Shown in pieces: positions 49,053 to 56,518 of a DNA stretch of 64,000 nucleotides. The first letter of the stretch is position 1; every line of letters starts with the position of its first letter. A program made the translations under genes and the position numbers. This DNA comes from Actinoplanes sandaracinus. Its GTDB lineage: Bacteria; Actinomycetota; Actinomycetes; Mycobacteriales; Micromonosporaceae. Under the pieces are notes generated by a model. It was given only the letters and a program-made list of their open reading frames with translations. It searched no databases and had not been told where the DNA came from. The DNA is taken from NCBI RefSeq assembly GCF_030009775.1, contig NZ_JASCTH010000024.1, positions 62,001 through 126,000 of the forward strand. Direction: 5' to 3'.

Positions 49053-49064
49053 CGTACAAGATCA
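49053..49064 (+). repeat. CGTACAAGATCA motif, plus-strand copy
   Basis: Identical 12-mer to the minus-strand copy at 44972-44983. It touches the stop of the epimerase gene in a convergent spacer. Confidence 0.4.
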
Positions 49065-50138
49065 ATAAGGGTTTCCGGTGCCGGGAAGCCGGCCGCGCAG
49101 CAGGCCGCCCCACCGTCCGGGAAGTCGCGCGTCGTCCGCCATCGGCGGGCTTTCGGTGTGTGCGTGCCCGGCGATGCCGGCGAGCAGCTCGCGCAGCGCG
49201 TTCACCGCGTCGGTCTCCGGGCGCCAGCCGAGGTCGGCGGCGGCCCGGTCGCAGCTCATCAGCGGCGCTTTCAGCGCCAGCCGCACCCACCCGCGGTCGA
49301 CCGGCTGCAGACGCAGCTGCCAGGTGAGCGCGGCGGCGCCTTCGAGCAGAAGACCGGGCACGGGCACGGGTACGCCGTGGAAGGCGCGCCCGAGGACGTC
49401 GGCGTCGAGCACCGGCCCGGCGGCGATGTTGAAGGCGCCCCGCACGTCGGCGCGGAGCACCCGCAGGTAGGCGTCGGCGACGTCGTCGGCGTGCACCGCC
49501 TGCATCCGGAGCCCGGGGTTGCGGGGGACCACGGGGATCCGGCCGAAACGCAGCAGACTGCCGGGGAGCAGTGGGCCGGCGAAGTAGCGGGCGATCTCGG
49601 TGCCGGCGTCACGCTGGAAGATCAGTCCCGGGCGGAGGCGGACGATCCGCAGCGTCGGGTGGTCGGACTCGATCTCGTCGAGCATCCGTTCGACCAGCGC
49701 CTTGTGCCGGCTGTAGGACGACTCGGGGATGCCGGTGCGCAGCCAGGTCTCGCGGACGAACGCCCGTTTCGGGCCGGCCGCGTAGACGCCGACCGACGAC
49801 GCGTGCACCAGGGCCGGGACGCCGGCCCGGATCGCGGCACGGAAGACGGCGCGGCTGCCGAGCACGTTCGTCCGGTAGAGGCGGCGCTGGTCGTGGCTGG
49901 GCTGGATCTGCCAGGCCAGGTTCACCACGGCGTCGGCGCCCCGCACGACCTCGGCGAGGCGGTCGGTGGCGTCGTCGGCGCCCACGTCGATCGGGTGCCA
50001 GGTCACGTTCGCGTACGGCCCGGTGGGCTCCGGCGGGCGGCGGACCACCCCGGTGATCTCCAGGTCGGGCTCGGCGTGGAGGCGGCGCAGCAGGGCGGTG
50101 CCGACATTGCCGCTGGCGCCAACGATGACTACACGCAT
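49062..50138 (-). CDS. NAD-dependent epimerase/dehydratase (extended SDR)
   Basis: The 358-residue extended SDR shows G-A-S-G-N-V-G (about 7-13), H-A-S-S-V-G-V-Y with catalytic Ser, and Y-S-R-H-K with catalytic Tyr/Lys. R-L-R-P-G-L-I-F and a substrate domain with H-A-D-D-V-A-D-A-Y follow. Members act on nucleotide sugars or related alcohols, but the substrate is unknown. A convergent neighbour lies on the right. The ATG at 50138 begins at the first strand. Confidence 0.9.
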   Translation of the reverse strand: MRVVIVGASGNVGTALLRRLHAEPDLEITGVVRRPPEPTGPYANVTWHPIDVGADDATDRLAEVVRGADAVVNLAWQIQPSHDQRRLYRTNVLGSRAVFRAAIRAGVPALVHASSVGVYAAGPKRAFVRETWLRTGIPESSYSRHKALVERMLDEIESDHPTLRIVRLRPGLIFQRDAGTEIARYFAGPLLPGSLLRFGRIPVVPRNPGLRMQAVHADDVADAYLRVLRADVRGAFNIAAGPVLDADVLGRAFHGVPVPVPGLLLEGAAALTWQLRLQPVDRGWVRLALKAPLMSCDRAAADLGWRPETDAVNALRELLAGIAGHAHTESPPMADDARLPGRWGGLLRGRLPGTGNPY

Positions 50139-50184
50139 GGGGTGTCCGGTACCCCCGGCGGCGGGGTTGAACCGCCGTGCCTTT

Positions 50185-50250
50185 CTTCGGCCGGCCGGTT
50201 TCCGCGGTCGGCCGGGCGGCCGGTTTCCGCGGCAGGCCGGGCGGCATTCC
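50185..50250. repeat. Short direct repeats in a 203-bp spacer
   Basis: CCGGTTTCCGCGG occurs twice (50197-50209 and 50220-50232) amid CGGCCGGGCGG blocks, between two minus-strand genes. No other signal is seen in this spacer. Confidence 0.5.
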
Positions 50251-50341
50251 TGTGAACCGGCCGCACCGCGAATTCAGCGGTCCGGGGCCATGAATGCCGG
50301 TGCCGGGCGGGCTTTCGCCGGACGGCGCCGCCGGGCGCCGG

Positions 50342-51082
50342 CTATCCGGAATTTATCCCGTCCCGTTTCCGGGCGGCCCGCCCGGCATAGACCCGGTCCG
50401 GGACGAACGGCAGCGCATTGGCCAGAAGGATCGCCGCCCGATACTTCCCGGGAACGACGATCCGGCGTCGTGGCCGGGTCAGCGCGCGTTCCACCGCGGC
50501 GGCCACGATTTCCGGCCCGGGCAGCCCGGAACGGTGCGCGGTCAGGTCGGTGGCGATGTATCCGGGCTCGACGAGAGTGACGCCGATTCCGGTGCCGGCG
50601 AGTTCCCGCCGCACCGAGTCGTTGATCCCGCGAAGGCCGAACTTGCTCGCCGAATAGGCGCCGCCGACTCCGATCTCGCCGGCCACCGAGCCGATGTTCA
50701 CGATCGACCCGGACCGCTGCTCCCGCATGATGGGGACGACCGCGCGCATCAGCCGGATCGGGGCCAACAGATTCACCTCGACGATTGTCCGCACCTGGGC
50801 CTCGCCGGCCAGGACGGAGGCGTCACCGCCCACCCCGGCGTTGTTCACCAGCGCGTCGATCCGGCCGTTCACCGCCAGGGCCCGCTCGATCAGCGCGTCC
50901 ACCGCGGACGGGTCGGAAATGTCGGTAGGAATCGGAAGGGCACGGGGTATCTGCGCGGCCACCGCTTCCAACTCGGCAGCCCGACGGGCGGCCAGCACCA
51001 CGGTGTCGCCCCGCGCGCCGAGTCGCAAAGCGATCGCCCGGCCGATCCCGCTGGACGCACCGGTCACGACGACGACGGCCAC
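50342..51082 (-). CDS. SDR-family oxidoreductase
   Basis: The 246-residue classical SDR has T-G-A-S-S-G-I-G at 7-14, N-N-A-G-V near 80, N-I-G-S-V catalytic Ser and Y-S-A-S-K (about 142-146). A C-terminal basic tail ends R-A-A-R-K-R-D. V-P-I-M-R-E-Q-R-S-G-S-I-V is typical of the subgroup. It lies downstream of lsr2 on the same strand. Its substrate is unknown. Confidence 0.9.
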   Translation of the reverse strand: MAVVVVTGASSGIGRAIALRLGARGDTVVLAARRAAELEAVAAQIPRALPIPTDISDPSAVDALIERALAVNGRIDALVNNAGVGGDASVLAGEAQVRTIVEVNLLAPIRLMRAVVPIMREQRSGSIVNIGSVAGEIGVGGAYSASKFGLRGINDSVRRELAGTGIGVTLVEPGYIATDLTAHRSGLPGPEIVAAAVERALTRPRRRIVVPGKYRAAILLANALPFVPDRVYAGRAARKRDGINSG

Positions 51083-51148
51083 GAGACTCCCTTTCGACGG
51101 TGAACGGCGCCGCCCGGTCCGACCAGGCGACGCCGTTTCCGTGTCGGT

Positions 51149-51496
51149 TCAGCGCTTGTTGTGGTACGCCTCGACGACGTCGCTGGGGATCCGGCCGCGT
51201 TCCGAGACGGTGTAGCCGTTCTTGTTGGCCCACTCCCGAATAGCCTGATTCTGGTCACGGCTGGAACGGCTCGAGACAGCCGGAACTGCACGCCGCGCCG
51301 CGGTCGCAACGTTACCGTTCCGGCCCAGCCGGGTGGCTGCGGAGAGGAACGGTTCCAATGCTTTCCGCAGCTTCCCGGCGTTCTTCTCGGACAGGTCGAT
51401 CGTGTAGTTGACGCCGTCGAGGCCGAATTCGACGGTGCGATCCGCTTCCGTCCCGTCGAGGTCGTCGGTCAGCACGGTAATTATCTGCTTGGCCAT
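51149..51496 (-). CDS. lsr2: Lsr2 nucleoid-associated protein
   Basis: The 115-residue Lsr2 binds A+T-rich DNA and silences horizontally acquired genes. The N-terminal dimerisation part reads M-A-K-Q-I-I-T-V-L-T-D-D-L-D-G. The C-terminal DNA-binding part shows I-R-E-W-A-N-K-N-G-Y-T-V-S-E-R-G-R-I-P, containing the AT-hook-like R-G-R. A longer basic linker (about 55-75) is present. It lies at the edge of the repeat-rich accessory stretch. Confidence 0.96.
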   Translation of the reverse strand: MAKQIITVLTDDLDGTEADRTVEFGLDGVNYTIDLSEKNAGKLRKALEPFLSAATRLGRNGNVATAARRAVPAVSSRSSRDQNQAIREWANKNGYTVSERGRIPSDVVEAYHNKR

Positions 51497-51696
51497 GGTT
51501 GTTCGCTCCTACGGCGAGGTATTCGGCTGACGTTCGCACGCACACGCCAGTCCAGCTCGCGAATGCTCGTCATCGCATTCATTCTGTCGCCCAGATGGCA
51601 GCGAGTGCAAATTGCCCGTTCTGGCATGTCGCAATTGCCGGGTGCGATCTGGCCGGAAGGTCTTTTCGCCGGCGTGAATATGCGGTAACGTCCGCG

Positions 51697-51712
51697 GTGG
51701 GAGCGCTCCCAC
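51697..51712. promoter_or_regulatory. CebR-type box, GTGGGAGCGCTCCCAC
   Basis: This perfect 16-bp palindrome contains TGGGAGCGCTCCCA, the published operator of Streptomyces CebR (cellobiose/cellotriose repressor). It lies 30 bp upstream of a small membrane-protein GTG start and within the promoter spacer. Confidence 0.7.
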
Positions 51713-51741
51713 TCCTCCTGGAGGCGGAGAGGGGACGCACC

Positions 51742-51984
51742 GTGCAGGTCCTGACACTGATCGTCCTGGTGGCGGTCGCGGCGGCCACCGCGATCATCGT
51801 CACCCGAACAGCCTCTTCACCCGACGACTCGAGCACCGCAACACCGGTACTCAGCACTCCGCAACGCCCGGCAGTCCCTACGCGCGGCCTGGCAGTCCCT
51901 ACTCGCAACGCCCGGCAGTCCCCCGAACAGCCGGAGTCCACAGCGCCTGACCCTGGACGCCCCGAGGCCGACCCCCTGCGCTGA
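51742..51984 (+). CDS. Small Pro/Ser/Thr-rich membrane protein
   Basis: The 80-residue frame starts at GTG 51742 after GGAGAGGGGA. Residues 3-23 form one TM helix (L-I-V-L-V-A-V-A-A-A-T-A-I-I-V). The rest is rich in Thr, Pro, Ser and Arg, and includes an 18-bp direct repeat (GCAACGCCCGGCAGTCCC at 51861-51878 and 51905-51922). Given the CebR-type box upstream, it could be the truncated remnant of a longer exported gene. I see no family match. Confidence 0.45.
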   Translation: MQVLTLIVLVAVAAATAIIVTRTASSPDDSSTATPVLSTPQRPAVPTRGLAVPTRNARQSPEQPESTAPDPGRPEADPLR

Positions 51985-52708
51985 CCCCGCAGCGTAGTTG
52001 ACCTTCCGCACCGAAGCCACCATCTCGTGGCCCTCGAACCCGAGCCGCCTCGTCGCCGATTCTCCGGTGCCGGGGCGGTTCGCCGTTTCACCGCCCACCG
52101 CGCGACTGGCTGAAGACCTTGGCTGAAGACCCTGGTAGAAGACCTGGCCGGCGTCGGCGACCGAGATCGGGTCGTTGTTCGCGTGGGCGACGACTGCGCC
52201 GTCACCGTGGCGCCGGCCCCTCACTGCCGCGTCCCGCATCGCACTGGGCCCCTCTCGGTGGCGGCTCTCTTCACCCCGTCTCGGTGGCGGCTCTCTTCGC
52301 CCCGTCTCGGTGGCAGCTCTCTCCGGCTCGTCTCGGTGGCAGCTCTCTCCGGCTCGTCTCGGTGGCAGCTCCCTCCGGCCCGCCTCGGTGGCGACTCTCC
52401 TCGAAGACGATCTCGCGGCTGGATACCGCCGCCTTCGCGCTGACCTGAGCAGGCGTTTCAGGCGGCGGAAGCTGTCTTGCGGCGCGCTGGCCGGCTGTCG
52501 ACTCGGATGGCTTCGGCGGGGACGGGGCGTCGGCAGGGTGAGCGGCTCGCCCTGCGGTCTCGCGACCGGCAGCGTCTTTCTCCGCCGCAGCGTCAGGAGT
52601 CGCTGAGGTCCCAGTCCCTCGAAGGCTGTACGCCAATCGCGAAATGAGGGTGGCCGACTGGGTCCGAAAGGTTGTAAGCATGTAATCAGGTAAGCAAAGG
52701 AGGATGAC
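51985..52708. other. Repeat-rich spacer without a convincing gene
   Basis: No frame is credible. The stretch holds GGCTGAAGACC duplications (about 52108-52135), the 26-bp tandem repeat and an A+T-richer promoter-like segment just before 52709. Long open frames in it exist in several frames because the repeat lacks stops. Confidence 0.6.
52253..52408. repeat. 26-bp tandem repeat, six copies
   Basis: Units start at 52253, 52279, 52305, 52331, 52357 and 52383, each TCTCGGTGGC-G/A-GCTCTCT followed by a C/G-rich tail. The spacing is exactly 26 throughout and copies differ by a few bases. The period is not a multiple of three. Confidence 0.9.
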
Positions 52709-53260
52709 ATGCGAGTCCGTATAGCTCCGCCCGGTGGGCGGACTGAGCCACCAGCCGCTGACGACGCCGGTGCCTGGATCACCGGCGCGATTCCGGACGG
52801 GTGGTTCACCGAGCAGCCTGAAGTAGTCGTCGACCGCGACGAGATCATCATCTGGGGCCGGTTGCCCCGCCCCGACTTGGGCGACGACACCACCGAGGCC
52901 GATGAGGCCGCCGCCCAACTCGGCCGGATCACGCAGTTCCGCGAGGACACCCGCGACGCCCGCATCCGGGTGGCGCGCCAGGTCGAGCACCGTTACCAGC
53001 GCAAGGTCGCCTGGGGCGCTCGTTGCGGGGACACCTCTGAGCTCTTCACCCACCTGTCCGCTCCAGTCATGACCCGCCTCCGCCAGCCCGAGCGCCAGGT
53101 TCTCGACACCTTGGTCGACGCGGGTGTGGCCCGTTCCCGTTCAGAGGCTCTCGGCTGGTGCGTCAAGCTGGTCGCCCGCCACACCGACGACTGGCTCACC
53201 GAACTCCGCACCGCCATGACCCAGGTCGACGAGCTCCGCCGCCGGGGCCCCGACGCCTGA
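52709..53260 (+). CDS. Conserved-looking hypothetical protein
   Basis: The 183-residue protein is soluble. The N-terminus is rich in acidic and proline residues. Residues 45-60 form a beta hairpin (V-V-V-D-R-D-E-I-I-I-W-G-R-L). The C-terminal part is helical with F-T-H-L-S-A-P-V-M-T-R-L-R, L-D-T-L-V-D-A-G-V-A-R-S-R-S-E-A-L. This last motif resembles the dimerisation helices of ribbon-helix-helix regulators. AAAGGAGG stands before the ATG. No firm family is assigned; a DNA-binding regulator is an inference. Confidence 0.75.
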   Translation: MRVRIAPPGGRTEPPAADDAGAWITGAIPDGWFTEQPEVVVDRDEIIIWGRLPRPDLGDDTTEADEAAAQLGRITQFREDTRDARIRVARQVEHRYQRKVAWGARCGDTSELFTHLSAPVMTRLRQPERQVLDTLVDAGVARSRSEALGWCVKLVARHTDDWLTELRTAMTQVDELRRRGPDA

Positions 53261-53310
53261 CACGGCCCACCAGCCCCGCCCATCTGCCCGGCCAGCCCCG
53301 CCCGTCAGCC

Positions 53311-53370
53311 CGTCAGCCGCCCGCCCGTCAGCCGCCCGCCCGTCAGCCGCCCGCCCGTCAGCCCCGCCGA
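53311..53370. repeat. 15-bp tandem repeat
   Basis: CGTCAGCCGCCCGCC is repeated three times without change (53311-53355), followed by a degenerate fourth unit. Confidence 0.9.
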
Positions 53371-53426
53371 GCGGACGTGACCGAGCCCATCCGTCCCCAC
53401 CGCCTGCCCGAGCCGTAGCTCAGATA

Positions 53427-53594
53427 CGTCAACCGCGCGGGAATCCGCGCTCCAGCGACGGCCGGGCCACATCCCACTACTTCCGACAAGCGCCAGCCGT
53501 CGCCCAGGCCCGTCAACCGCGCGTGAACCGGCGTCCCAGCGACGGCTGGCAACTCCAACGGCCGCCGGCAAACACCAGCCGTCGGCCAGGTGCG
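53427..53594. repeat. Two diverged ~84-bp direct repeats
   Basis: The copies begin with CGTCAACCGCGCG at 53427 and 53511. Shared blocks include CCAGCGACGGC and CCAGCCGTCG. They fill the spacer before the HipA-like gene, with a G+T-rich tract (GGGTGGGTGGG) near 53655-53690. Confidence 0.75.
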
Positions 53595-53715
53595 GGCCGG
53601 GCTGGGCGGCTGGGTGTGGGCCAGGCTGGGCCGATGGATGCGGCGGCCGGCTTTGGGCCGGGTGGGTGGGTGTGGGTGGGTGGGTGACCGCGAGCACGGC
53701 CGTAGGGTGAGCGGC

Positions 53716-54438
53716 GTGCTGCGTGAAGTCACCGCCATCCGATATGTCACCCCGCTCCGCGAGGGCGGGTCGCTGCCCGGCGTCGTCGAGGCGGACGATC
53801 TCGGCACCTATGTGGTGAAGTTCCGCGGCGCGGGCCAAGGGCCTCGGGCGCTGGTCGCCGAAGTGATCGCCGGTGAGCTGGCCCGGCGACTGGGGCTGCC
53901 GATGCCGGAGTTGGCCCGGGTGGAATTGGACCCGGTGGTCGCCCGTGCGGAGCCTGACGAGGAAGTCCAGGAGCTGATCAAGGCCAGCGCCGGGAGCAAC
54001 CTCGGAATGGATTTCCTGCCGGGCGCGCTGGGTTACGACCCGGTGGCCCATCAGATCGAGCCGGGCCTGGCCAGCCGGGTGGTGGCGTTCGACGCGTTCG
54101 TGGAGAACGTCGACCGCAGCTGGCGCAATCCGAACCTGCTGATCTGGCACGGCGGCCTGTGGCTGATCGATCACGGGGCGACCCTCTACTTCCATCACAA
54201 CTGGCCGCGAGCGGAGAGCGTGGTGCACCGGTCCTACCGGTGGGACGACCACGTGTTGAAGCCGTACGCGCACGACCTCGCCACCGAGGGCCCGGCGCTG
54301 GCCGCGAAGATCACTCCGGAGCTGCTGGGTGAGGTGATCGCCCTGGTCCCGGAGGAGTGGCTGGAGGAGGGCGACCGGGATGCCTACCTCAATCACCTGT
54401 CGCGCCGGGCGGAACGGCCGGAGGCGTGGCTGCCGTGA
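53716..54438 (+). CDS. HipA-like kinase-fold protein
   Basis: The 240-residue protein is like the short HipA family found beside DUF3037 proteins. It has G-T-Y-V-V-K-F-R (nucleotide-binding Lys), E-V-I-A-G-E-L-A-R-R-L-G, and a catalytic-loop-like F-V-E-N-V-D-R-S-W-R-N-P-N with Asp and Asn. W-L-I-D-H-G-A-T supplies the metal-binding Asp. GTG 53716 follows AGGGTGA. Its stop overlaps the DUF3037 start (GTGA, 54435-54438). Unlike classical HipA it has no HipB antitoxin beside it. A kinase of unknown target is the best description. Confidence 0.85.
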   Translation: MLREVTAIRYVTPLREGGSLPGVVEADDLGTYVVKFRGAGQGPRALVAEVIAGELARRLGLPMPELARVELDPVVARAEPDEEVQELIKASAGSNLGMDFLPGALGYDPVAHQIEPGLASRVVAFDAFVENVDRSWRNPNLLIWHGGLWLIDHGATLYFHHNWPRAESVVHRSYRWDDHVLKPYAHDLATEGPALAAKITPELLGEVIALVPEEWLEEGDRDAYLNHLSRRAERPEAWLP

Positions 54439-54812
54439 CGACCAAACTGACCCCCTACGAGTACGCGATCATCCAGGCGGTGCCCCGGATCGAACGCGGC
54501 GAGCTGATCAATGTAGGGGTGTTGCTGTACAGCCAGCGACACGACTTCCTGAGCGCACGAACTCATCTGGACGAGACCCGGCTGCGGGCGCTGGATCCCG
54601 CGGCTGATGTGGCGGCGATCCGGGCGGCGCTGGACGCATGGGATCTGACCTGCAACGGCGGTGGGGCTTCCGAGCAGATGCGGCTGGGTGAGCGGTTCCG
54701 CTGGCTGGTGGCGCCACGTAGCACGATTCTGCGGGCGGGCCCGGTCCACATGGGGTTGACCGCCGATCCCGCGGCCGAGCTGGGAAGGCTTGTCGAGCTG
54801 CTCGTCCGCTGA
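54435..54812 (+). CDS. DUF3037 protein
   Basis: The 125-residue protein has the DUF3037 pattern: Y-E-Y-A-I-I-Q-A-V-P-R-I-E-R-G-E, N-V-G-V-L-L-Y, and a C-terminal L-V-A-P-R-S-T-I with P-V-H-M-G-L-T. The GTG start is shared with the HipA-like stop. Such pairs occur together in many actinomycetes, which suggests a joint function. No activity is known. Confidence 0.88.
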   Translation: MTTKLTPYEYAIIQAVPRIERGELINVGVLLYSQRHDFLSARTHLDETRLRALDPAADVAAIRAALDAWDLTCNGGGASEQMRLGERFRWLVAPRSTILRAGPVHMGLTADPAAELGRLVELLVR

Positions 54813-55055
54813 CGGGAGTCGCCACCCGGCAAGGCGGGAGTGAGCCCGGGGCGGACCGGGGCACAGCGTCACAAGGCAAGCCGCCGGCCGGGAGTCGGAC
54901 CGCTTCCAAGCCGAATACCGAACGGCGCCGGCACCAGGCACCGCAACCGGCGCACGACCGGCAGCCCAAGGTCACGCCCACCGAAGTCGTGTATGACCTG
55001 GACTTCCCAGGACGAAAGAGGCGGCCATCGCAGATCCTTCGGATTGTCTGAAGAT

Positions 55056-55470
55056 CACGAAGGAGAGGCCCGCGACGGCCGCACCACAAAGTTTGAACGT
55101 CGCTGAGCCGCTGGGCGAGCATCGGGAATCGGCGAGCCCTGATGCACTGCGGGCGATGGAGAAACCCTTCACCGACGCTGACGCGCTCTGCGGGGCCGGT
55201 TACGGCGAACGCTCCGCCGAGCGGGCGGACTCGCGCAACAGCCACCAGCAGCACGAGTGGACACCCGGGCCGGCACCATCGGCCTGGCCATCCCGAAGCC
55301 ACGGTCCGGCAGCCACGTCCCGGACTGGTTGCTGGCACACCGTCCCCGGGCCGAACAGGCCGTGATCAACGTGGTCGCCAGCAGCTATCTGCTCGGGGTG
55401 TCGGTCCGGCGGACGGAGAGTCTGGTGGAGCGACTCGGCGTCAAGCAACTGTCCACTGGCGACGGTGTCA
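55056..55470 (+). pseudogene. Degraded IS256-family (mutator-type) transposase fragment
   Basis: Translated pieces match the N-terminal third of IS256-like transposases: I-T-K-E-R-P-A-T-A, then N-V-A-E-P-L-G-E-H-R-E-S-A-S-P and G-A-G-Y-G-E-R-S-A-E-R. After a frame change near 55245 comes D-T-R-A-G-T-I-G-L-A-I-P-K, then V-V-A-S-S-Y-L-L-G-V-S-V-R-R. The start codon is lost, residues are missing before A-D-A-L-C-G, the frame shifts once, and the gene stops at about 55470 where the next gene's stop codon lies. No full IS ends were found. It marks past insertion and deletion. Confidence 0.8.
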
Positions 55471-56412
55471 GTGGCGGACGGCCCGGCGCCGCACCGCGGT
55501 GGATCCGGCCGCCAGGGCCGCCGAACCCGCGAGCACGGCGAGCAGCGCGCCGCGGCCCCATCGGCCGGGGCCGCCCTCGACCGGGTCAACCGGCACGAAC
55601 ACGTTGCCGGGGTGCGGGTCGATCCGCTCCCGGGACAGTCCGAGCCGGCCCATCAGTGGCCCGACCAGCGCGTCGTAGATCGGTGGCAGCGCGACGAACC
55701 CGAACTCGATGAAGCGGTTGGTCAGCCCGATCGACAGCTCGCCCCGAGGTCGGTCGATGAGCCGCAACACTCCGGCGGCGACCCGCTCGGCGGTGTCGAC
55801 CGGAGGCGGTGGACGACCCACGAAGCCCGCGTAGTTGGCGGCGCTCCGATAGACCGCGGTGTCGACGCTGCCGGGCGTCAGCGTGCAGACCTGGATGTCC
55901 GGCGCGTCGCGGGTCTCCAGGCGCAGTGTCCGGGCGAGGACCCGCAGGCCCCACTTCGACGTGGTGTACGCCGCCATGTTCGGCACCGCGATATGCCCGA
56001 CGAGCGAGCCGCAGAGAATCAGCGTGCCCCGGCTCTGCTGCCGGAAGACACGCAGTGCGGCCCGGGCCGCGTTGGCCGCGCCCAGCAGGTCGGTCGTCAC
56101 GACCCGGTCGAAGACCTCGGCCGGCAGGTCTTCGAAACGCCCGTAGGCCATCACCGCCGCACTGTGCACCCAGACGTCGATCCGCCCGAACCGTTCGACG
56201 GCGGCGTCCGCCAGCGCCGCCATGTCGGCGTCGCGCGCCACGTCGGCCGGAACGACGAGTGTCTCCGTGCCCAACGAGGTGGCGACCGACTCCAGCCGGG
56301 CCCGGTCACGGGCGGCGAGGACCAGCCGGTCGCCGCGAGCGGCGCAGGCGATCGCCGCGGCCTTGCCGATTCCCCCGGAAGCGCCGGTCACCACCACTAC
56401 ACGCCCTGACAT
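55468..56412 (-). CDS. SDR-family oxidoreductase with C-terminal hydrophobic tail
   Basis: The 314-residue SDR has T-G-A-S-G-G-I-G (about 9-16), H-S-A-A-V near 85 in place of N-N-A-G, catalytic Ser and Y-T-T-S-K (about 150-154). A C-terminal tail has a probable TM helix (A-L-L-A-V-L-A-G-S-A-A-L-A-A-G), so membrane attachment is likely. ATG 56412 is used; a longer frame upstream is rejected. Its stop abuts the transposase remnant, so its 3' end may have been altered by the rearrangement. Confidence 0.88.
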   Translation of the reverse strand: MSGRVVVVTGASGGIGKAAAIACAARGDRLVLAARDRARLESVATSLGTETLVVPADVARDADMAALADAAVERFGRIDVWVHSAAVMAYGRFEDLPAEVFDRVVTTDLLGAANAARAALRVFRQQSRGTLILCGSLVGHIAVPNMAAYTTSKWGLRVLARTLRLETRDAPDIQVCTLTPGSVDTAVYRSAANYAGFVGRPPPPVDTAERVAAGVLRLIDRPRGELSIGLTNRFIEFGFVALPPIYDALVGPLMGRLGLSRERIDPHPGNVFVPVDPVEGGPGRWGRGALLAVLAGSAALAAGSTAVRRRAVRH

Positions 56413-56462
56413 GACGCTGCTCTTACCCTTCATCGGCCGGCGTGAACGCACCAGGGATCCGA

Positions 56463-56505
56463 GATGCCGGGCACGATGGCCGGGCACGAAGGCCGGGCAC
56501 GGGCA
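56463..56505. repeat. Short imperfect tandem repeat in spacer
   Basis: GCCGGGCACGA-type units of about 12 bp are repeated three to four times between the SDR start and the transglutaminase stop. Confidence 0.6.
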
Positions 56506-56518
56506 CGAGCCGACCGCC

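Noticed and set aside
52253..52408. CRISPR array
   Set aside because: The 26-bp copies are contiguous without spacers, and no cas genes are present.
51817..52965. Minus-strand 382-codon frame and parallel frames across the 26-bp repeat
   Set aside because: The repeat has no stops in several frames, so long frames arise automatically. There is no credible start or domain.
54840..55106. Possible 88-codon gene before the transposase remnant
   Set aside because: Composition is not coding-like, and its end overlaps the frame that matches the transposase N-terminus.
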